Shown here piece after piece: positions 1-6,029 of a DNA stretch of 8,668 nucleotides. Both the position numbers and the translations under genes were made by a program. The notes below the pieces were generated by a model. The model was not told the origin of the DNA. It did no database searches and saw only the letters and a list, made by a program, of their open reading frames with translations. Source of the DNA: CAZEJK01 sp964512045. GTDB taxonomy: Bacteria > Acidobacteriota > Thermoanaerobaculia > Thermoanaerobaculales > Sulfomarinibacteraceae. The DNA is taken from contig CAZEJK010000216.1 in the NCBI GenBank assembly GCA_964512045.1, forward strand, positions 1 to 8,668. Reading direction: 5' to 3'. How positions within the stretch are numbered: the first letter of the stretch is position 1; the number at the start of each line of letters is the position of its first letter.

Positions 1-110
1 TGGGTGACGACCCATCTTGACGACCGAGCCGACCGGAGCACCGCCGGCTTCCGGGACGGGGACCAGGGCCGATACCGGGTGGCTGATGAACACAGACCTT
101 CCCACCCGTC

Positions 111-131
111 CGGCCGGCGAGACGCCGGCCG
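111..131 (-). terminator. Perfect GC hairpin downstream of the VWFA-like gene
   Basis: The sequence CGGCCGGCG at 111-119 is followed by the loop AGA and its exact reverse complement at 123-131, giving a 9-bp perfect stem with a 3-nt loop. It lies 28 nt beyond the stop codon of the leftward VWFA-like gene, where a terminator or 3'-end-stabilising stem would be expected. No T-tract follows on the minus strand, so it is not a canonical intrinsic terminator. It could act with Rho, protect the 3' end, or be a chance product of high GC. Confidence 0.4.
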
Positions 132-158
132 CCACAACCCAGACCGATCGCAGCGAGC

Positions 159-1901
159 CTACTCCCGCTCCTCGACGGTGGTCTCGATGCTGTCGATGGC
201 GTACTGCTCGGTGACGGGGTCCAGGACTCCGACCACGATCGTGTTCTCTCCCGGCTCCACAAGCAACCGCAGGTAAATCGGGAACGTCTCGTCGCGACGC
301 TCCTCGTACTCGTCGACTGGCACCCGAAAGGTGTGCTTCTCGCGCTGAGAGTCCATCGTACCGCTGGTCAGATTCCTCAGCGCCACGAAGTGCTCCGCTC
401 GACCTACGTACTCGTCACCCTCCCGCACCATCCGCAGGGCCGGCACTGGAACCGACACCGGCACGAGCAGCTGGCGCCGCTCGCCCGTCGCCTTGAGCTG
501 CAACGGCCTGGCGATCTCGATCCCGAGAGGGTTCGCCTCAAAGTCGACGAACAGCCGCGAGGTCACACGCTCCTGAACCCAGGTCGAGAGGCTCTTGCTG
601 ACAAACGTCCGTTGATAGCTCACCTCGGCCCCGAGCTCTCTGCTCAAGCTGACCTCGACGTGATGCACCGTGTCGGATCCCGCAGCCTGCAGCGTCGAGC
701 CGATCGTGTAGTACGTGGAGAGCGCCGCGCGGATGCGCTGGAGCTCGGAGGCGAAGTCGTCCGTGCTCACCACTGCTCGCCCCCCGGTCCGGTCGGCCAG
801 CAGCTTCAGCGAAGCCTGGTGGTTCTCACGTGCCACGACCTGAGCGGCTGCCGCCCGGCGCGAGTCCGTCTCGCCGAGGCTGAACCGGAGCTTCGAGGTG
901 CCTGTCACGTCCACCGGGTGGATCGTGATCCCCTGCGCGTTGGCCGCCGCGGCCACCACCTCGAACTGCCGGACACGGGACCGCGAGAACGCCTGCGAGC
1001 CCCTCTGGGAGGCGCCGCTGAGGACAGCGAACCGGTACAGGAGCTCGGCGCCGAGCGCCATCGGCAGGCCGTTGGAGACGTACACGATGTGCTTGCGACC
1101 CGACAGCCCGGAGAGCATCGTGAACACCTGGCGCATCGCCCTAAGCGACTCGGCCAGGACAGCGCCCTCGCTCACACTGAACGCCTGGATGCTGGCGAAG
1201 ATGTCCGACTGCTCCTGCTGCCGCGACGACCGTGAGTGGTGCCGGTTCTCTCCCGCCCGGTGAATATCGTGACGGATCTCCCGTCGCTCCTCGTCGCGCT
1301 CCTCCAGCTCCGTCGATGTCAGACCCACCCCGCGCAGAGCGTGGACCACGTCGCGCGACTCACTGGTGAACGGCTGGACGATGTCCACCAGCTTCGAGCT
1401 CTGGCTGGTGGCCACCATGATCTGTACCGAGCCGTCCACACCGGTCCGAACAACCTCCTGTAGAACCCTGAGAAACCGATTCCTGTCGGCAGTCCGGAGG
1501 TTCTGGTTATCGATGTACAGCACCAGGTACGTCGGGGACGACGGGACCTCTCTCTCCTGGAGAGTGGCCGCATCGCTCGGGCTTCCGTCCTGGGTGAGGG
1601 CCCAGCCCTCTTCTTCCGAGGGCTGACGACTGCTGAACGCGGAGAAGATGGTGATCGGCACGTCGTTTCCATCGACCGCGAGTCGGAAGTCGTCCTGCGT
1701 CAGACCGGCGATGGTCTCTCCGTCGTCGCCACGAACGAAGACATCCACCGTCACCGTGCAGTTGTCGTATGGCTCAACCGGGTCGACGCCACCACGTCGA
1801 TCCACCGGCGTCCCATCCGTAGCCCAAACCGACGCCGCAGCGACAACCCACAACGCCAGCACGAGCACCCCGACACCTCGATTGACCCTCAGTACCGCCA
1901 C
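159..1901 (-). CDS. Secreted VWFA-related domain protein (Acidobacteria-type)
   Basis: This is a 580-residue secreted protein with a von Willebrand factor A-like domain at about residues 120-400. It resembles the acidobacterial VWFA-related family (TIGR03436-like), recognised by TYLVLYIDNQNL (124-135), HIVYVSNGLP (271-280), GITIHPVDVTG (324-334) and LLADRTGGRAVV (367-378). Before it, a segment at about 48-85 (VTVDVFVRGDDG, LTQDDFRLAVDG) looks like the short N-terminal beta domain usual in the family. After it, about 180 residues appear beta-rich. The MIDAS position reads D-N-Q-N instead of D-x-S-x-S, so metal binding is doubtful. A very charged stretch at about 196-234 (E/R/H-rich) looks like an insertion. 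I chose GTG 1901 because it gives a clean signal peptide (two Arg, hydrophobic core, cleavage after SVWA at residue 27) and follows an extended -10 element. ATG 1961 (600 aa) and GTG 2009 (616 aa) are alternatives, and none of the three has a Shine-Dalgarno. Ligand unknown. Confidence 0.85.
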   Translation of the reverse strand: MAVLRVNRGVGVLVLALWVVAAASVWATDGTPVDRRGGVDPVEPYDNCTVTVDVFVRGDDGETIAGLTQDDFRLAVDGNDVPITIFSAFSSRQPSEEEGWALTQDGSPSDAATLQEREVPSSPTYLVLYIDNQNLRTADRNRFLRVLQEVVRTGVDGSVQIMVATSQSSKLVDIVQPFTSESRDVVHALRGVGLTSTELEERDEERREIRHDIHRAGENRHHSRSSRQQEQSDIFASIQAFSVSEGAVLAESLRAMRQVFTMLSGLSGRKHIVYVSNGLPMALGAELLYRFAVLSGASQRGSQAFSRSRVRQFEVVAAAANAQGITIHPVDVTGTSKLRFSLGETDSRRAAAAQVVARENHQASLKLLADRTGGRAVVSTDDFASELQRIRAALSTYYTIGSTLQAAGSDTVHHVEVSLSRELGAEVSYQRTFVSKSLSTWVQERVTSRLFVDFEANPLGIEIARPLQLKATGERRQLLVPVSVPVPALRMVREGDEYVGRAEHFVALRNLTSGTMDSQREKHTFRVPVDEYEERRDETFPIYLRLLVEPGENTIVVGVLDPVTEQYAIDSIETTVEERE

Positions 1902-1909
1902 TGTCGCGG

Positions 1910-1918
1910 AGTATACCA
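1910..1918 (-). promoter_or_regulatory. Extended -10 element before the VWFA-like gene
   Basis: On the minus strand the sequence TGGTATACT fits the extended -10 pattern TGnTATAAT (hexamer TATACT at 1910-1915). It ends 8 nt before the proposed GTG start at 1901, so transcription would begin about 2 nt upstream of the start codon, giving a nearly leaderless mRNA. I see no convincing -35 hexamer, which extended -10 promoters can do without. If the true start is ATG 1961 or GTG 2009, this element lies inside the coding region and is spurious. Confidence 0.35.
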
Positions 1919-1989
1919 GCGCAGCCAGAAGCAGGGACCGGTCGAAACGCCAGGCGCCCATGACGTGCGGCAGTCGCACGACCGCCGAG

Positions 1990-2017
1990 TTGCCACCATC
2001 CGGTTCCACGGTAAAAT
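1990..2017 (+). promoter_or_regulatory. Sigma70-like promoter for the TPR operon
   Basis: TTGCCA at 1990-1995 (5 of 6 to the -35 consensus) and TAAAAT at 2012-2017 (5 of 6 to the -10 consensus) are separated by 16 bp. The predicted transcription start is near 2024, leaving a leader of about 97 nt before ATG 2121. It is an unusually AT-rich spot in GC-rich surroundings. It overlaps the first codons of the longest possible reading frame of the divergent VWFA-like gene, which argues for a shorter start there. Confidence 0.5.
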
Positions 2018-2120
2018 GGGGCGCGCGGGCGGCAGGGAAAAGCTCCAGCCAAGACGCGATCCGCGCTCTCCACGAACGCCGATCGTTGAGATCGCGAACG
2101 ACCGACAGAAGGGGCAGACC

Positions 2121-3380
2121 ATGTCACGAAGACAGCACACTCTCATGTGGATCTTGATCGCCGTGCTCACCACGGCCGGAGTTGCCGACGCAACCGACCG
2201 CGGCCGCATAGTCGGCACCGTGGTCGATCCGGACGGCCAGCCAATCGAAGGCGTGCTCGTCACCGCCACCTGCGATGAGGTCTCCAGGTTCGAGGAGTCC
2301 GACACCACCAACCGCAAGGGCGTCTTCAAGATCGACTTCGACTACCTGGGGGTGGTGTACACCCTTCGCTTCGAGAAGGATGGCTACTTCCCTCTCGAGA
2401 GCAAGCAGGACTGGGATCTCGAGGGGACGGCGCGCCAGGAGTTCGTGCTCCAGCCGGGCGAACCGAAGGTCGTGGATGTCCCGGTTGCCTCCGCATCGAA
2501 CCAGGCGGTGACGAGCTTCAACCAGGGCGTTGCGGCGTTCAACGCCGACGACTTCGAGACCGCGGAGGCCAGGTTCCGAGAGGCGCTGGAGCACGACTCC
2601 GAGCTGCACCAGGCGTGGTCAGGGCTGAGCCAGATCTACCTCCAGCAGGAGCGGTTCGAGGACGCCGTGACGGCAGCGGAGCAGGCCATCGAGCTCGGCG
2701 CAACGGACGAGTCCGTGTGGCGCATACGGTGGGAGGCGTACCGCGCGTTGGGAGACGAGGAGAAGACCAAGCAGGCACTGCTCGATCTGGAGAACGCCGA
2801 GATCCGGGCCGAGGAGGCCAAGCGAATCCACAACGAGGGCGTGCACCTGGCCGATAGTGGCGATCACCAGGCCGCGTTCGCCAAGTTCACCGAGGCGTTG
2901 GAGCTCGATCCAAACCTCCTGCCCGCATTGCTCGGCGCCGCCACCTCGGGCCTCGAGATCGGCAAGAACTCGGAGGCGATCGACGCCGCACGCCGGATCC
3001 TGAACGCCGATCCTTCCGACGAGGCGGCGATCCGCATCCAGTACAACGCAGCGTTGGGCCTTGGCGACGCGGACAAGATCGTGGACGCGCTCGTCGACCT
3101 GGCGAAGGTGGAGCCCGAGACGGCGCGCGACGGCCTGCTGACGCTCGCCTTCGAAGCCTACGACGCCAGCGACATGGACACCGCGGTCACCCGGTTCGAG
3201 AAGGTCCTGCAGGTCGACCCCTCTGCCGCCAACTGTCACTACTACCTCGGCTTGATCCACATGAACAATGGCGCCACCGATAAGGCCAAGGCGCATCTGC
3301 AGCAGTTTGTCATCATGGCGCCCGAGCATCCCGAGGCCGCCACCGCCCAGCAGCTGCTCGACTACATCAACCAGGGCTGA
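2121..3380 (+). CDS. Secreted CarboxypepD_reg-like domain + TPR protein
   Basis: This 419-residue protein probably serves as a protein-binding scaffold in the periplasm or envelope. Residues 1-24 form a signal peptide (MSRRQ n-region, core WILIAVLTTAGV, cleavage after ADA). Residues about 28-112 are a carboxypeptidase-regulatory-like beta-sandwich (RIVGTVVDPDGQPIEGVLVTA, then GVFKIDF and FEKDGYFPLE). From about 128 to the end there are tetratricopeptide repeats, clearest at 130-160 (FNQGVAAFNADDFETAEARF), 164-193, 236-265 (EGVHLADSGDHQAAFAKFTE), 268-299 and 338-367, with the last at about 373-403. The start is ATG 2121, preceded by AAGGGG at 2109-2114 with 6-nt spacing; the frame stays open upstream to 1965 but codes for nothing signal-like there. 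The transglutaminase-like TPR gene follows 97 nt downstream on the same strand, so co-transcription is likely. The partner or substrate cannot be read from the sequence. Confidence 0.88.
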   Translation: MSRRQHTLMWILIAVLTTAGVADATDRGRIVGTVVDPDGQPIEGVLVTATCDEVSRFEESDTTNRKGVFKIDFDYLGVVYTLRFEKDGYFPLESKQDWDLEGTARQEFVLQPGEPKVVDVPVASASNQAVTSFNQGVAAFNADDFETAEARFREALEHDSELHQAWSGLSQIYLQQERFEDAVTAAEQAIELGATDESVWRIRWEAYRALGDEEKTKQALLDLENAEIRAEEAKRIHNEGVHLADSGDHQAAFAKFTEALELDPNLLPALLGAATSGLEIGKNSEAIDAARRILNADPSDEAAIRIQYNAALGLGDADKIVDALVDLAKVEPETARDGLLTLAFEAYDASDMDTAVTRFEKVLQVDPSAANCHYYLGLIHMNNGATDKAKAHLQQFVIMAPEHPEAATAQQLLDYINQG

Positions 3381-3477
3381 CGACACCGCCGAGCCGCGGA
3401 CGGCCGGGACAGCGGAGCCACGGTGGGCGAACGGGGATGAACCAACCCTACCGCTTCGTTGTGCGTATCACAGGACG

Positions 3478-4668
3478 ATGCGCGTCTCCACCGCGTTGAT
3501 TCCGGTAGCCGTTGGGCTGGCCTGCCTCGCGACCGTTCCCGCGGTCGCACAGGGGACCCTTGCCCCGTCCACGCAGGAGCTCCTGGCCGGAGAACCGCTC
3601 GGCGGCGGGCATGACGCGACCGTCGTGACCCAGAACGACATCCTGGCACTCAGCCCCGAGATGGTCGCCTTCCTCGACGAGTGGGTGAACCCACGTATCC
3701 GGGAAGCACACCGGTTGGACCAGCTGGTGGACGCGCTCATCAGCTCGAACGCGTTCCAGCTCTCCTACGACGAGCGCACCAGAACCGCCGCCGAGACGTT
3801 CGCCGCGGAGCAGGGCAACTGCCTGTCGTTCTCCACGATGTTCATCGCCATGGCCCGCCATGTCGGTCTCGACGCTCGCTTTCAGGAGGTGGATGTCCCA
3901 CCCGACTGGTCGCTGCGCGAGGATCTGTTCGTGCTCAACCGGCACGTCAACGTGCTGGTGGATCTCGGCGTGGACGGCGCACAGGTCGTCGACTTCAACA
4001 TCGACGACTTCAAGATGACCTACGACCGGCGGGAGATCTCCGACAGTCGCGCGATGGCCCACTACCACAACAACCTGGGCGTCGAGGCGATGCAGGCTGA
4101 CGAGCCGGGGCTGGCCCTCGCCGCGTTCCGGCAGGCCCTGGTCGAGACCGACTCCCAGTTCCCTCCGGCGTGGACCAACCTGGGCTCGCTGTACCTCCGC
4201 CACGGGCACCTCGCCCACGCAGAGGCCGCCTTTCGCATGGCGTTGTCCATCGAGCCCACGGAGCTGGTGGCGATGAGCAATCTGGTCCGCTTCTACGATG
4301 CCACCGGAGACGAGGAGCGCGCCTCGGAGTACCGGCGGCGGGTCCACACGCACCGGATGCAGAACCCCTACTACCGCTACAAGCTTGCTCTCCAGGCGTA
4401 CGATAACGGCGAGATCTCCGAAGCCATCGGACACCTCAAGTACGCGCTCCGTCAGAAGCGACGGGAGGACCAGTTCATGTTCCTGCTCGGCGCGTGCTAC
4501 CTCGAGCAGGGTCGTCAGGACCGGGGGCGCCGCTGGCTGGAGCGCGCACGGGCCACGGCCTCCTCGCAGACCGCTCGCAGCCGCTACTCGAGCAAGATCG
4601 AAGCCTTGCTCGAGGCCCACGCGAGGGAGCGCGCACCCGTGGCGGCAGGCGAGCCGGGCTGGCGTTAG
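3478..4668 (+). CDS. Secreted transglutaminase-like + TPR protein
   Basis: This 396-residue protein has a signal peptide (core ALIPVAVGLACLATV, cleavage after AVA at residue 24) and a transglutaminase/papain-like core at about 60-185. The three catalytic positions are all visible: Cys115 in EQGNCLSFSTMFIAMARHVG, His156 in VLNRHVNVLVD and Asp172 in VVDFNIDD. The fold could cleave or cross-link peptide bonds in secreted proteins or cell-wall peptides; the actual reaction is not known. About five TPRs follow: 194-227, 229-260, 261-293, 297-329 and 330-361. The C-terminal 25 residues are polar and Ala/Arg-rich. ATG 3478 is chosen for the signal peptide; only a weak AGGA (3472-3475) lies just 2 nt before it, while the frame is open back to 3268, inside the previous gene. 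It probably shares an operon with that TPR gene, and its stop codon overlaps that of the convergent DUF3313-like gene. Confidence 0.87.
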   Translation: MRVSTALIPVAVGLACLATVPAVAQGTLAPSTQELLAGEPLGGGHDATVVTQNDILALSPEMVAFLDEWVNPRIREAHRLDQLVDALISSNAFQLSYDERTRTAAETFAAEQGNCLSFSTMFIAMARHVGLDARFQEVDVPPDWSLREDLFVLNRHVNVLVDLGVDGAQVVDFNIDDFKMTYDRREISDSRAMAHYHNNLGVEAMQADEPGLALAAFRQALVETDSQFPPAWTNLGSLYLRHGHLAHAEAAFRMALSIEPTELVAMSNLVRFYDATGDEERASEYRRRVHTHRMQNPYYRYKLALQAYDNGEISEAIGHLKYALRQKRREDQFMFLLGACYLEQGRQDRGRRWLERARATASSQTARSRYSSKIEALLEAHARERAPVAAGEPGWR

Positions 4669-4691
4669 GAGACCGACCGCTCCAGCCGGCT
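4652..4691. terminator. Possible bidirectional hairpin at the convergent gene ends
   Basis: AGCCGGGCTGG at 4652-4662 pairs with CCAGCCGGCT at 4682-4691, giving a 10-bp stem with one bulged G and a 19-nt loop that contains the overlapping stop codons of both convergent genes. The position suits a shared transcription end for two converging units. Neither side has a T-tract, so intrinsic termination is unproven. Confidence 0.38.
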
Positions 4692-5372
4692 GATTGCCCG
4701 CAGCAGATCGCGGGCCACGTCCGCAGCCCAGATGCGCATGTCGTTCGCCACACTGGCAACCGACGCAGGCGTCGTGCTGACCTCGTTCATCCGGCCCGGC
4801 GGCTGGATCCGCTCCTCCTCTGAAAGCCGCGCCAGCACCTCACCGGAGCCGCCATCAACCAGCTCGAACGTCACCTTCGCGCTGCCTGCGCTCGACAGGT
4901 AGATGTCGTACGAGCCGGCCACCAGAGGCGGCAGGTTCGAGGTGATATCGGCGAAGGCGCCGCGTACCAGCAACGTATCCGGCCCGGCCGCGTCGACCCG
5001 CTCGAACCGGTCGCTCCGCTCGACGGCATCGATCAGAGCCTCTGAGACGATGTCCTCGAACCGCTCGCGAAGCTCAGCGCTCATCGGGTACGGACCACGA
5101 TCTCCGACAGAGCCCAGCTCCGTCTGCGAGATCACCCGGTCCTCGGAGCCCACGTCACGGTAGCGGAACTCCACTGGAGCGAGCTCGATCTTCACGAACT
5201 GCCCGAGGTCGCTGTTCGGATCCACCCACGTGTGCTCGAAGACGCCCTTCGTCTGCACCAGGCCGTCGGCCTGTGCAGGATCCTCGGCGTGCGTCGTGCC
5301 CGAGCCCGCCGACACCAGCGCCGGCTGGACCAGCACCGACAGTGTCATACAGATCATCAGAACCCATCGCAT
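4665..5372 (-). CDS. Secreted DUF3313-like protein
   Basis: This 235-residue exported protein of unknown function resembles the DUF3313 family. Matching features are an early segment DPNSDLGQFVKIELAPVEFR (51-70), an amphipathic stretch ELRERFEDIVSEALIDAVE (100-118), GPDTLLVRGAFADITSN (130-146), a beta segment AKVTFELVDGGSGEVLARL (165-183) and a closing helix IWAADVARDLLRAI (214-227). Residues 1-22 are a signal peptide ending VSA. Many relatives are lipoproteins, but no Leu-x-x-Cys lipobox is present here: the only Cys (residue 8) lies inside the hydrophobic core. This copy is therefore probably soluble and periplasmic, or misassigned. ATG 5372 has the best ribosome site in the window. The zinc-ribbon gene lies upstream on the same strand across a 224-nt gap, too wide to assume an operon. 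The family assignment is from remembered motifs and is moderately sure. Confidence 0.82.
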   Translation of the reverse strand: MRWVLMICMTLSVLVQPALVSAGSGTTHAEDPAQADGLVQTKGVFEHTWVDPNSDLGQFVKIELAPVEFRYRDVGSEDRVISQTELGSVGDRGPYPMSAELRERFEDIVSEALIDAVERSDRFERVDAAGPDTLLVRGAFADITSNLPPLVAGSYDIYLSSAGSAKVTFELVDGGSGEVLARLSEEERIQPPGRMNEVSTTPASVASVANDMRIWAADVARDLLRAISRLERSVS

Positions 5373-5378
5373 AGCGTG

Positions 5379-5384
5379 CCCTCC
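5379..5384 (-). promoter_or_regulatory. Ribosome binding site of the DUF3313-like gene
   Basis: On the minus strand GGAGGG lies 6 nt before ATG 5372, a near-ideal Shine-Dalgarno. It settles the start against the in-frame-looking upstream alternatives. It is also the strongest such site in the window, in contrast to the genes that seem to lack one. Confidence 0.7.
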
Positions 5385-5465
5385 ATTGACATGCCAGCAC
5401 CATCTTCACTGGGCGCCTGGCATCCTCTCCACCTTCTTTTGCGGCGCCACCAGAAAGGTGTCACC

Positions 5466-5487
5466 GACCCATCACACAATATGGGTC
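5466..5487. repeat. Perfect inverted repeat in the 5373-5596 gap
   Basis: GACCCAT at 5466-5472 and ATGGGTC at 5481-5487 form a perfect 7-bp inverted repeat around an 8-nt AT-rich spacer (CACACAAT). It lies in the 224-nt non-coding gap between two leftward genes, 94 nt upstream of the DUF3313-like start and 110 nt past the zinc-ribbon stop. It could be an operator for a dimeric regulator or a transcript-end hairpin; no T-tract follows. The rest of this gap shows no gene that I can support. Confidence 0.4.
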
Positions 5488-5596
5488 CGCTCGCTGCGCA
5501 GGACCCGGGCGCACCCGCATCCCGGGCTCGGGGATCTCACCGCGTCCGCAGTGACGGGGCGCAGTTGCCGGCGGTATCGCTGAACGGAGGTCTGGC

Positions 5597-5836
5597 CTAC
5601 TTCCGCGTCATCCCGCGCGTGAACACCTTGCCGCCGATGATCTTGTGCGCCGGCTTGCCACGGATCATCCGCTCGCGAGCGAACTGCTCGCCGCAGCTCG
5701 GACAACAGAGATCGCCTGCAGTGTGGTCCTCGGCGATCCGATCGACATAGCACTTCACCAGCCCTCCGGTGCCGCGCTTGAAGTAGCGGTACAGGAGTGT
5801 TCGACACCGCCGGCAGTGGACCGAGATCGTGCGCAC
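5597..5836 (-). CDS. Small zinc-ribbon protein (79 aa)
   Basis: This is a small cytoplasmic protein with two zinc knuckles, Cys8-x2-Cys11 (VHCRRCRTLLYRY) and Cys45-x2-Cys48 (CCPSCGEQFARE), plus Cys29 and Cys44. It matches a conserved uncharacterised family that I recall by its C-terminal signature RMIRGKPAHKIIGGKVF (56-72) and the middle LVKCYVDRIAEDHT (26-39). These proteins likely bind one Zn ion and may contact RNA or protein; no function is established that I know of. The start is a problem. GTG 5836 is the only start codon in frame near the family's usual N-terminus, but a strong GGAGGAG (5855-5861) is spaced for ATG 5847, which is in another frame. The longer in-frame extension up to 6127 has no family resemblance, reads through low-complexity sequence, and overlaps the divergent zinc-ribbon/DUF2007 gene, so it is rejected. 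Confidence 0.8.
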   Translation of the reverse strand: MRTISVHCRRCRTLLYRYFKRGTGGLVKCYVDRIAEDHTAGDLCCPSCGEQFARERMIRGKPAHKIIGGKVFTRGMTRK

Positions 5837-5842
5837 GCTCCC

Positions 5843-5848
5843 AGCATA
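5843..5848 (-). promoter_or_regulatory. -10-like hexamer at leaderless spacing before the zinc-ribbon gene
   Basis: On the minus strand TATGCT (4 of 6 to TATAAT) ends exactly 6 nt before GTG 5836, which would make the G of the start codon the first transcribed base. There is no TGn extension and no evident -35. It offers one explanation for why no usable Shine-Dalgarno serves the GTG, but the match is weak. Confidence 0.22.
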
Positions 5849-5854
5849 GGCGAT

Positions 5855-5861
5855 CTCCTCC
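5855..5861 (-). promoter_or_regulatory. Strong Shine-Dalgarno placed for an out-of-frame ATG
   Basis: On the minus strand GGAGGAG is followed 7 nt later by ATG (5847-5845). That ATG opens a 30-codon frame ending at 5755, which differs from the zinc-ribbon frame. From GGAGGAG to GTG 5836 the gap is 18 nt, too long for normal initiation. Confidence 0.4.
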
Positions 5862-5924
5862 GCAGCCGCCGGAGCTGGGGATGCGCACGCCAGCGGAGGT
5901 GCATGCGTTCGCGGCGTGAGGTGC

Positions 5925-5937
5925 ACTCGAAACGAGT
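5925..5937. repeat. Small palindrome in the divergent intergenic region
   Basis: ACTCG-AAA-CGAGT is a perfect 5-bp inverted repeat with a 3-nt centre, located in the 193-nt region between the divergent zinc-ribbon and zinc-ribbon/DUF2007 genes. The position suits an operator controlling one or both. It is short and may be chance. I find no convincing -35/-10 pair elsewhere in this interval. Confidence 0.25.
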
Positions 5938-6019
5938 CCGTATGGCAGAACCGGCGACGCAACGGCCCGGCCCGCGGCCGCGTTGGAACCGACTGCCCAC
6001 GCACGCCGTTTGCTACACC

Positions 6020-6024
6020 AGGAG
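6020..6024 (+). promoter_or_regulatory. Ribosome binding site of the zinc-ribbon/DUF2007 gene
   Basis: AGGAG lies 5 nt before ATG 6030 and decides the start, since the frame is open back to GTG 5916 but that extension has no ribosome site or recognisable domain. Confidence 0.6.
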
Positions 6025-6029
6025 TCGGC

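Noticed and set aside
1..158. An open minus-strand frame with coding-like third positions (reads SVFISHPVSALVPVPEAGG), possibly the start of another leftward gene cut by the window edge.
   Set aside because: Only about 30-45 codons, no clear ribosome site or recognised domain, and a perfect hairpin lies inside it. Too little sequence to support a gene.
333..1235. A 300-codon plus-strand open frame opposite the VWFA-like gene.
   Set aside because: Arg/His/Leu-rich translation with no domain, wholly antisense to a gene with family motifs. Long antisense frames are common at this GC content.
2619..3386. A 255-codon minus-strand open frame opposite the TPR gene.
   Set aside because: Antisense to clear TPR motifs; the Val/Gly/Leu-rich translation is the mirror of the sense codons.
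3448..4620. A 390-codon minus-strand open frame opposite the transglutaminase-TPR gene.
   Set aside because: Antisense to a gene with a signal peptide and catalytic triad; no recognisable domain or start signal.
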